A stretch of DNA of 16,082 nt. Source: Streptomyces novaecaesareae (lineage in GTDB: Bacteria; Actinomycetota; Actinomycetes; Streptomycetales; Streptomycetaceae). Every line of letters starts with the position of its first letter. Position 1 is the stretch's first letter. The DNA is taken from contig NZ_JNWQ01000117.1 of NCBI RefSeq assembly GCF_000716875.1, positions 1 to 16,082 on the forward strand, written 5' to 3'. The notes under the pieces were generated by a model. It had not been told where the DNA came from. It did not search any database and was given only the letters and a program-made list of their open reading frames with translations. The translations under genes and the position numbers were made by a program. Positions 7,624-13,476 of the stretch are shown here, one piece after another.

Positions 7624-8337
7624 ATGCCACCCACCCCCCAGCAACGGCGCGCAGCGCGGCACCTCCGGCCCGACGCCGAGGCGGGCACACCGCCGGCGCG
7701 GGGGCGGCGGGCGAAACCGATCACGGTGGACGCCGTCGTCGACGCGGCACTCGACATCGTGGCGCAGGAGGGCTACGAGGCCCTGACCATGCGCCGGGTG
7801 GCCACCGCCCTGGACACCGGGCCGGCGTCGCTCTACGCCCACGTCGTCAACAAGGAGGACCTGGGCGAGCTGCTCATCGGCCGCCTCTGCGCGGAGATCG
7901 ACCTGCCCGCGCCGGACCCGACCGCCTGGCGGGAGCAGATCACCGGCGTCTGCACCCGGCTGCGCGACCAGTACCTGCGCTACCCCGGCATCTCCCGGGC
8001 CGCGCTCGCCGCCGCCCCCACCAACGAGGACACGCTGCGCCTCGCCGAGGGGATGCTCGCCGTCCTGCTCGCCGGCGGCGTCGCCCCGCAGGCCGCCGCC
8101 TGGGGCATCGACTCCCTGCTGCTCTACGTCAACGCCTACACCCTCGAAGCCTCCCTGCGCGGCCACCCCGGCAGCGAACGGGGCATCAGCCGCGACGAAC
8201 TGCGCAGCCGCTTCTCCGCGTTGCCGGACACCTTTGCGCAGATCAGGCGCCACGCCGCCGAACTCACCGCGGGAGCGGGCCACGAACGCTTCGACTTCAC
8301 CGTCGAGTCGATGCTGGACGGGCTCGCGCGCCGGTAG
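7624..8337 (+). CDS. TetR-family transcriptional regulator
   Basis: 237 residues. An Arg/Pro-rich, probably unstructured N-terminus (1-32) is followed by the TetR DNA-binding domain (about 33-80) with the helix-turn-helix LTMRRVATALDTGPASLYAHV. A helical ligand-binding domain without recognisable specificity follows (about 95-237). TetR proteins typically repress neighbouring exporter or enzyme genes until a small ligand binds. Candidates here are its own gene, the methyltransferase downstream and the MMPL exporter. It follows the response regulator by 65 bp and has its own promoter-like signals, so it need not be co-transcribed with the two-component genes. Confidence 0.9.
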   Translation: MPPTPQQRRAARHLRPDAEAGTPPARGRRAKPITVDAVVDAALDIVAQEGYEALTMRRVATALDTGPASLYAHVVNKEDLGELLIGRLCAEIDLPAPDPTAWREQITGVCTRLRDQYLRYPGISRAALAAAPTNEDTLRLAEGMLAVLLAGGVAPQAAAWGIDSLLLYVNAYTLEASLRGHPGSERGISRDELRSRFSALPDTFAQIRRHAAELTAGAGHERFDFTVESMLDGLARR

Positions 8338-8375
8338 GGCCTGTCTTCGAACTCCCGCCTGCGGGGCGGCGCCGG
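8336..8375 (+). repeat. 40-bp dispersed repeat, copy 1
   Basis: Matches 10555-10594 at 37 of 40 positions in the same orientation. It begins inside the TetR stop codon and ends directly before the TAGTGT box of the methyltransferase. The core CCCG-CCTG-CGGG (around 8353-8364) can form a small hairpin. Confidence 0.75.
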
Positions 8376-8381
8376 TAGTGT
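8376..8381 (+). promoter_or_regulatory. -10-like box of the methyltransferase gene (leaderless start)
   Basis: TAGTGT ends 6 nt before ATG 8388 and no ribosome binding site is visible. The spacing is the same as at the TetR gene and at the minus-strand gene starting at 12336. Confidence 0.4.
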
Positions 8382-8387
8382 GACCGG

Positions 8388-9167
8388 ATGGATCAGGATG
8401 AACGCTCAATCCACGCCTCGTCGTTCGGCGCGGCGGCGGCCGCCTACGCCGAACACCGTCCGGACTACGCGCAGGCCGCGGTGCGCTGGGCGCTGGCAGC
8501 CGCGCCCGGCCCGCGCGTGCTCGATCTCGGCGCCGGAACGGGCAAGTTGACCGCCGGGCTGGTCGCCTCGGGCGCCGAGGTCCTTGCCGTCGAGCCCGAC
8601 CCGGCGATGCTGGCCGAGCTGCGCCGCTCACTGCCGGGCGTCCGCGCCCTGGCGGGCAGTGCGGAGGCGATCCCGTTGCCGGACGGGTCCGTCGACGCCG
8701 TGCTGTCCGGCAACGCCATGCACTGGTTCGACATGGCCGTCGCGGGGCCCGAGATCGCCCGAGTCCTGGCGCCTGGCGGTGTGCTGGCCGGCCTGTGGAA
8801 CGTCCTGGACGACGGGGTCGAGTGGGTCGCCGGGCTCGCGCGGGTGAGCGGGAGCGCGGCCGTCGGTCCGCGTGACACGCCCGCGAGTTGGCGTGCCGAG
8901 ACGGCGGAGATGCACCTGCCGAAGTCCGGCGGGCCTGCCCGGTTCGGCTCGCCGGAGCAGTCCGTGTTCCCGCACGGGCAGCGCCGCACCGCCGACTCCC
9001 TGGTCGCGACCCTCGCCACGCGGGCGGGCGTGCTGGTCATGCCGGAGCGGGAACGGGAGGCCGCGCTGGGCCGGATCCGCGCCTTCCTGGCGGACCGGCC
9101 GGAGACTGCCCACGGCGAGTTCACCCTGCCGATGCTGACGGCGGTGCTGCGCGTCCGGCGGCTCTGA
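8388..9167 (+). CDS. class I SAM-dependent methyltransferase
   Basis: 259 residues. The Rossmann-fold methyltransferase motifs are clear: motif I VLDLGAGTGKLT (44-55), the acidic residue after strand 2 (Glu69 in VLAVEPD), AEAIPLPDGSVDAVLSGNAMHWFD (92-115) covering the strand-4 region, and APGGVLAGLWN (128-138). This is the Methyltransf_11/UbiE-like group, which acts on small molecules; the acceptor cannot be predicted. The C-terminal 110 residues would make the substrate lid. It begins 50 bp after the TetR gene, from its own leaderless-type signal. It converges with the DUF4157 gene. Confidence 0.88.
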   Translation: MDQDERSIHASSFGAAAAAYAEHRPDYAQAAVRWALAAAPGPRVLDLGAGTGKLTAGLVASGAEVLAVEPDPAMLAELRRSLPGVRALAGSAEAIPLPDGSVDAVLSGNAMHWFDMAVAGPEIARVLAPGGVLAGLWNVLDDGVEWVAGLARVSGSAAVGPRDTPASWRAETAEMHLPKSGGPARFGSPEQSVFPHGQRRTADSLVATLATRAGVLVMPEREREAALGRIRAFLADRPETAHGEFTLPMLTAVLRVRRL

Positions 9168-9185
9168 GGTGTGCCGCCGGGGGCG

Positions 9186-9213
9186 GGAGGGCGGAGGTCA
9201 GTCGCCCTCCGCC
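9186..9213. terminator. bidirectional terminator candidate between convergent genes
   Basis: Two mutually exclusive 8-bp stems are possible: GGAGGGCG (9186-9193) with CGCCCTCC (9203-9210), and GGCGGAGG (9190-9197) with CCTCCGCC (9206-9213). They lie 19 bp after the methyltransferase stop and overlap the last codons of the opposite gene. Strong GC hairpins at a convergent junction are the usual actinomycete terminator form. Confidence 0.5.
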
Positions 9214-10508
9214 TCGGCGGCCACCGCGGACAGGTCGATGTTCCAGGTGAATTCCCCGGCCGGCCGCGCGGTGATCGGGGCGTCCTTCTCGGGGTCGGCG
9301 GGGTCGAACTCCGAGACCAGGGTGTGGCTGACCTCCGGGCTGGTCCAGCACGGCATGCCCCGGTTCCAGGTGCCCGTGTTCCGGGCGACGTTCCAGCGGA
9401 ACGAGACGGTGTAGGCCTTCAGCCAGTACCCGGAGGTCATCGCCACCGTGGTGGAGAAGCCGGGGTTGTCGTTGAACTCGATCCGGTCCTGCGTGTCGTT
9501 GATGACCTCGCTGGTGTAGCGCGGCTTGTAGGGGCCGTCCTGCACCCACGTGCGGTTGGACGCGTGCTCCTTCAACCCCTTGTCCGACTCGATGACCTGC
9601 ACGCTGGAGTCGGAGACCTCCTGCCAGAAGTGGTAGTTGCTGGAGACCCGCTGCGGGGCGCCGGGCGGGTTCTTCAGCCGGGCCACCTGCCGGAAGCCGA
9701 TGCTCTGGGAGGAGTGCAGCTTCTGGCTGGCCGGCCCCTCGTACTCCGACTCGAACTCCAGGACGGGCCGGTTGAGGTCGAGGTTCTCCGCGCGGGCCGC
9801 GCCCCGGGTGCGCCGCCGCCCCGCGGGCGGGCTGTTGCCCCGGACGCCGGCGGTCTCCGCGTCCCGCTTGGGAGGCATCCGCTGCACCGCCTCCCCGGCG
9901 CGGGTGCCCGGGCCCGGGCCGGCCCCGGCGGGCGCCTCCTCCCGGCCGACGCGGTCGAGCGGGGCCGACAGGGCGCGGACGGCGTTGGCCTCCGCCTCGC
10001 GTTCCTGGCGGTCGGCCGGGTCGGAGACCCGCAGGCCGTCGCCGCGGTCGGTGCCGGGGACGGGCCCCTGGCGCTGCTGGATGACGTGGGTGAGCTCGTG
10101 CGCCAGGGTGTGCCGGTCGCCGCCGCCCTCGCCGAGCACCACGTGGTTGCCGGAGGTGTAGGCGCGGGCGCCGACCTCGGCCGCGGAGGCGCGGGCGGTG
10201 CTGCCGGTGTGCAGCCGTACGTCGGAGAAGTCGGCCCCGAGGCGGGACTCCATCTCGCGGCGGGTCGTCCCGTCCAGCGGCCGCCCGGCGGTCCGCAGCA
10301 CCTCGTGCACCAGGGAGCGCTGCAGGGGCAGTTCGTCCTGCCCGGCGGAGCCCTGCCGCGCCCGCTCGATCCGGCGGGTCACCGCGGCGTTGCCGATCGT
10401 CCGCTGCAGGGCGTGGGCGGTACCGGCCCCCGGGCCCGGCCGCACCGGGCGGGTGGCGGTGGGGGCGTGGCCGTGGTCGGCCCGCCTCTGCGGTTCGTGA
10501 GCGCGCAC
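9198..10508 (-). CDS. DUF4157 (eCIS core) domain protein with unassigned C-terminal domain
   Basis: 436 residues, GTG start at 10508-10506, with a purine-rich AGGAGGAAGG at 10529-10520 (rather long 11-nt gap to the start). Residues ~30-50 carry HALQRTIGNAAVTRR, an LQRxxGNxAV motif that I recall from many actinobacterial DUF4157 proteins. The DUF4157 domain (~80-150) includes FSDVRLHTG and the metalloprotease-like HELTH (137-141), with acidic residues in EREAEANA (169-176) as possible further ligands. A Pro/Gly/Arg-rich linker (~190-240) follows. Residues ~240-436 form a domain with many aromatic and polar residues (six Trp) that I do not recognise. DUF4157 proteins are linked to contractile injection systems as cargo or processing factors. 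There is no signal peptide and no partner gene directly downstream on this strand. Confidence 0.85.
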   Translation of the reverse strand: MRAHEPQRRADHGHAPTATRPVRPGPGAGTAHALQRTIGNAAVTRRIERARQGSAGQDELPLQRSLVHEVLRTAGRPLDGTTRREMESRLGADFSDVRLHTGSTARASAAEVGARAYTSGNHVVLGEGGGDRHTLAHELTHVIQQRQGPVPGTDRGDGLRVSDPADRQEREAEANAVRALSAPLDRVGREEAPAGAGPGPGTRAGEAVQRMPPKRDAETAGVRGNSPPAGRRRTRGAARAENLDLNRPVLEFESEYEGPASQKLHSSQSIGFRQVARLKNPPGAPQRVSSNYHFWQEVSDSSVQVIESDKGLKEHASNRTWVQDGPYKPRYTSEVINDTQDRIEFNDNPGFSTTVAMTSGYWLKAYTVSFRWNVARNTGTWNRGMPCWTSPEVSHTLVSEFDPADPEKDAPITARPAGEFTWNIDLSAVAAEAEGD

Positions 10509-10554
10509 GGCGATCGGTTCCTTCCTCCTGGGGCGGGCCCTGGCACGCCGCCCA

Positions 10555-10594
10555 AGGGCCGGTCTCCGAACTCCCGCCTGCGGGGCGACGCCGG
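10555..10594 (+). repeat. 40-bp dispersed repeat, copy 2
   Basis: Same orientation as 8336-8375 with three mismatches. It lies about 50 bp upstream of the DUF4157 start codon, in its likely promoter region. Confidence 0.75.
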
Positions 10595-10643
10595 GGCAGA
10601 CTTCGCCGTCCCCGGGGGACGGGCTGACTGTCCGTCAGGGGCA

Positions 10644-10672
10644 GCCGGGCTACCCCGGGAGGGCAGCCCGGC
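10644..10672. terminator. GC-rich hairpin
   Basis: GCCGGGCT (10644-10651) pairs perfectly with AGCCCGGC (10665-10672) across a 13-nt loop. It could end transcripts of the minus-strand membrane protein gene before they reach the DUF4157 gene, although it lies about 240 bp after that gene's stop. Confidence 0.4.
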
Positions 10673-10908
10673 CCGGCTGGTACGGGCCCGGCCGGGCCGC
10701 GGGCGCGTGGTCGGCGGGTGGCCGGACCAGCCGCGGGTGTCCGGTGGGTGTTGACATGGTCACGGGATGTGAGAGGAGATACGGGAGGGGGAGATCACGG
10801 AGACGAACGGGTCGATTCGGATGGACGGGCCCGTTGACATTTCGGGGGCATCCGGCGCACCGTTCCGGTCCGGTTGCCCGGAGAGGGAAGGCCGCCCTGC
10901 ACGCCGAA

Positions 10909-12336
10909 TCAGTTCCCCTGCCTGAGATCGCTCAGCGTCCCGCTGATGTTGAGGAGTTCGTGGCACGTGCCCGCCTGCTTGCCCGAGGCCGGGGTGCCCG
11001 GTGACTCGCAGGTCACGCTCGCCGTCACTGCCTGGTCCCCGGGGACCTGGATGGGAGTCACCCAGTGGTAGTCCTGGTTGCGGAAGGTCTCCAAGGCGAT
11101 GGTGGTGATCGTCTGGTTCCCGGCCGTGATGGTCACCAGCCCTTGGTCGCCCTGGAAGTTGGCGACGACGATGTCCGTGATGTCGAAGACCTTGTCGTGT
11201 GGCACCTGGTAACTGCCCGCCGCGGCGGCCCCGTTCGCGGTCTGCACGTCGATCGTGGCGGAGCTCTGCTGTCCCGTACCCGGCACCGTCAGGCCGCCCG
11301 GGCCGGGGGTGCGGCCGCCGGTGCTCGGCTGCCCGGATCCCGGCTTGGCCGGGCCGCCGGTGCCGTTGCCGGAGGGGGCCGTCGGCGCACCGCCCTCGGG
11401 GGTGCCGGCGGGCGGCGCCGGGGTGGCGCTCTGCTGGGCGACGGCCTGCTCGGCCGCCTGCTTCGCGGAGCTGCGCACCGCCGGGCGGACCAGGGCGAAC
11501 CAGGCCAGCAGCAGTGCGAGCAGCAGCGCCAGGAGCGCGAGCAGCCACCTGGGGAAGATCGGAAGTTGGACGAACTCGCCCTCCAGGACAGGCCGCTGAA
11601 GGGCCGTCGGAGCTTCGGCCGGGGCGGTCGGAGCGGCCGGAGCGGTCCCGGCCGGCGCCTTGCCGTCCGATGCCTTGGCGTCCGGCGCCTTGCCGTCCGA
11701 AGCGGCCCCGCCCGGCCCCTTGTCGGCCGCGCCCTCCTCCGGGCCCACCGTGACCTCGAACGGCCAGGAGGCCTGCTTGCCGAACCAGATCAGCTTGCGG
11801 GTGCGCGCCTGCAGCCGCAGCTCGCCGGACTCGCCGGGTTCGAGGCGCAGCCGCTCCGGGGTGGTCCGGAACCGCAGGTCCTCCCCGGCCTGACCGGGAG
11901 TCAGGAGCACGGTGCCGGGAGTGTTCCCGAGGTTGCGCACCGAGGCCCGGTACCGCCCGCGCAGCCAGCCGCGGCGGCGGCGCGGCGCGAGCGCGGCCTG
12001 CAGCTCCCGGAACGGCGTCACGGTGACCGTGGCCTCCGGGACCGTCACCAGCTCGGGGTGCTCGGCCGGCAGCACCCGGATGCCGAGGGGGAACTCCCCG
12101 GCCCGCGAACTCGGCGAACGCGGGGGAGCCAGGCGCACCGTCACCGTCTCGGACGTCCCCGGATAGAGGGAGACCCGGGCCGGCTCGACCGTCGTCCAGG
12201 CGGCGCAGTCGCCGACCACCTCCAGCGAGTACGCCTCAACGATGTCGAGGTCGTTGCGTACCGTCAGGGTCGTGGTGGCCACGCCACCGGGCGCCACCGT
12301 CAGTGCGGGCAGGCCGAGTTCGGCGGATGTGGTCAT
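10909..12336 (-). CDS. single-pass membrane protein of the streptomycete 'hydrolytic protein' family, CIS-linked
   Basis: 475 residues, start ATG 12336-12334; the frame is open further upstream but the family-like N-terminus MTTSAELGLPALTVAPGG begins here. Residues 1-200 are two Ig-like beta domains (about 8-110 and 115-198) with motifs such as VEPARVSLYPGTSETVTVRL and the strongly basic RRRRGWLRGRYR (119-130). A Pro/Ala/Lys-rich linker (200-250) follows, then one hydrophobic span (263-284), a second low-complexity linker (~300-358) and a C-terminal beta-rich domain (359-475) with Cys443 and Cys458. Without a signal peptide, the N-terminal part is probably cytoplasmic and the C-terminal part outside. 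From memory, relatives are annotated 'hydrolytic protein' in Streptomyces contractile-injection loci, and a membrane protein called CisA is reported there; I cannot verify identity. No catalytic motif is seen, so the name 'hydrolytic' is doubtful. Confidence 0.8.
   Translation of the reverse strand: MTTSAELGLPALTVAPGGVATTTLTVRNDLDIVEAYSLEVVGDCAAWTTVEPARVSLYPGTSETVTVRLAPPRSPSSRAGEFPLGIRVLPAEHPELVTVPEATVTVTPFRELQAALAPRRRRGWLRGRYRASVRNLGNTPGTVLLTPGQAGEDLRFRTTPERLRLEPGESGELRLQARTRKLIWFGKQASWPFEVTVGPEEGAADKGPGGAASDGKAPDAKASDGKAPAGTAPAAPTAPAEAPTALQRPVLEGEFVQLPIFPRWLLALLALLLALLLAWFALVRPAVRSSAKQAAEQAVAQQSATPAPPAGTPEGGAPTAPSGNGTGGPAKPGSGQPSTGGRTPGPGGLTVPGTGQQSSATIDVQTANGAAAAGSYQVPHDKVFDITDIVVANFQGDQGLVTITAGNQTITTIALETFRNQDYHWVTPIQVPGDQAVTASVTCESPGTPASGKQAGTCHELLNISGTLSDLRQGN
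11652..11700. repeat. 19-bp direct repeat inside the linker of the membrane protein
   Basis: CCGGCGCCTTGCCGTCCGA occurs exactly at 11652-11670 and 11682-11700 (30-bp period). It encodes the duplicated ASDGKAP peptide at residues 212-218 and 222-228, so it looks like an in-frame slippage duplication of a flexible linker. Confidence 0.8.
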
Positions 12337-12552
12337 AGCGTGACGGTAGGCCTGTCGGACGGTCCGGGGAGAGGGCCGTGCGGGCAAGCTGTGGGCACGC
12401 CCCTTGCCCGTGCGGACGGACCGGCCTTGCCCGGCCCCGTCGCGGTGCACCGCGCGAGACCGGCGCCCGCACCACCCGGCCCCAGGGCCGGCACCACCCC
12501 GCGGTGGCAGGCCGCGGACACCCTCGGTACCACTGAAGAATTGGAGCAGTCG
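12337..12552. promoter_or_regulatory. divergent promoter region of the membrane protein and LuxR-type regulator
   Basis: 216 bp between divergent starts. On the minus strand TACCGT (12348-12343) sits 6 nt before the ATG, with no ribosome binding site, so a leaderless transcript is likely. An 8-bp dyad CGGGCAAG (12381-12388) / CTTGCCCG (12403-12410) with a 14-nt centre lies about 45 bp from that start. On the plus side the regulator has an ordinary GGAG site (12543-12546). The dyad could be the binding site of the regulator itself. Confidence 0.45.
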
Positions 12553-13296
12553 ATGACGTCGACCGACACAGCCCGTGAGGAAACCGTCACCACCCGGCGA
12601 ACGGTGGTGGCACCACGCTCCGGCAGCGCCCGTCCGGCCGGGCCCGGCGCCCCCGCCCAGGAGCGCGGCAAGCCGGCCCAGGTGCCCGTGGCGGTGTACG
12701 CGGAGGACATCATCCTGCAGACCGGCGTCGTCCAACAGCTGCGCCAGCGGCCCGAGGTGGAGCTGCTGAGCGAGGCCGACGCGGCACGGGCCGAGGTCTC
12801 CCTGCTGGTGGTCGACGCCCTGACCGAGGCGGTGGCCGAGCACCTGCGCCGGCTGCGGCTCGCCACCTCGGGCCGCATAGGCCTGGTGGTGGGCCACTTC
12901 GAGGCCGGCGGGCTGCAGACGATCGTCGAGTACGGCGTCGCCGCCGTGCTGCGCCGCTCGGAGGCGGACCAGGACCGGCTGGTGCACCTGATCACCGCCC
13001 TGGCCAACGGGGAGGGCGTGATGCCCGGGGACCTGCTCGGTGAACTGCTCGACCGGATCGGGATGCTCCAGCGCACCATGCTCGACGGGCGGGGCCTGAC
13101 CCTGTCGACCCTGACGGCCCGGGAGGCGGAGATGCTCCGGCTGGTCGCCGAGGGCTTCGACACGAGCGAGATCGCCGCCAAGACCTCGTACTCCGAACGC
13201 ACCGTCAAGAACGTGCTGCACGAGATCATCACGAGGCTGGGCCTGCGCAACCGGGCGCACGCCGTGGGGTACGCCATGCGGCGCGGTCTGATCTGA
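12553..13296 (+). CDS. LuxR-type regulator with atypical receiver-like domain
   Basis: 247 residues, ATG 12553 with GGAG 6 nt upstream. Residues 1-44 are a Thr/Arg/Pro-rich tail. Residues ~45-157 form a receiver-like domain that departs from the consensus: the usual acidic pair is AED (50-52), Asp88 in LLVVDAL is the only candidate phosphoacceptor and lacks the following [IVL]xMP, and the usual Lys after strand 5 is Arg134/Arg135 (AVLRRSEA). The C-terminal helix-turn-helix is canonical (LTAREAEMLRLVAEGFDTSEIA, 188-208, then YSERTVKNVLHEI, 213-225). No kinase gene accompanies it. I recall close relatives next to CIS genes in Streptomyces. It likely controls the divergent membrane protein gene and perhaps an injection-system locus nearby. 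Confidence 0.88.
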   Translation: MTSTDTAREETVTTRRTVVAPRSGSARPAGPGAPAQERGKPAQVPVAVYAEDIILQTGVVQQLRQRPEVELLSEADAARAEVSLLVVDALTEAVAEHLRRLRLATSGRIGLVVGHFEAGGLQTIVEYGVAAVLRRSEADQDRLVHLITALANGEGVMPGDLLGELLDRIGMLQRTMLDGRGLTLSTLTAREAEMLRLVAEGFDTSEIAAKTSYSERTVKNVLHEIITRLGLRNRAHAVGYAMRRGLI

Positions 13297-13394
13297 GAGC
13301 GGCCCCCGCCCCGGCAGTCGTGCAGGCCCCCGCGGCCGTACCGGTCCGCCCCCGGCGGCCTGCCCTTCCGGGACACCGGTCGTTACCCCCGGCT

Positions 13395-13453
13395 CGGGCA
13401 CCCGGGCCCTGTTCCCGGGCACCCGGGCCGGGGAGACTGCCGGGGAGACCGCC
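13395..13453. repeat. short repeats in the leader of the propeller protein gene
   Basis: A 14-bp unit CGGGCACCCGGGCC occurs at 13395-13408 and 13416-13429 (period 21). It is followed by a tandem 12-bp unit GGGGAGACYGCC at 13430-13441 and 13442-13453. CCCGGG (13401-13406) and CCCGGG (13414-13419) can form a stem with a 7-nt loop, possibly a terminator for the LuxR-type gene. Confidence 0.7.
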
Positions 13454-13476
13454 CCTGCCAACCTGTGAGGTCGAGC

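Larger units (their letters stand above)
10509..10908. other. 400-bp intergenic region upstream of the DUF4157 gene
   Basis: I see no supported gene. It holds the DUF4157 ribosome binding site, copy 2 of the 40-bp repeat, a strong hairpin (10644-10672), and two GTTGACAT octamers (10750-10757 and 10833-10840) that contain -35-like TTGACA on the plus strand without convincing -10 partners. Small frames (an 86-codon plus frame at 10744-11004 and a 26-codon minus peptide within 10760-10840) lack good ribosome binding sites or family resemblance. Confidence 0.5.

Noticed and set aside
8336..10594. Insertion sequence or integrative element
   Set aside because: No transposase or integrase gene, no terminal inverted repeats and no tRNA att site; only the 40-bp direct repeat supports mobility.
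10744..11004. 86-codon plus-strand frame in the gap before the membrane protein gene
   Set aside because: Arg/Gly-rich, runs antisense into the 3' end of the neighbouring gene, no ribosome binding site and no recognisable domain.
11065..12552. Upstream extension of the LuxR-type regulator frame
   Set aside because: It is antisense to the membrane protein gene and non-protein-like; ATG 12553 has GGAG at the right distance.
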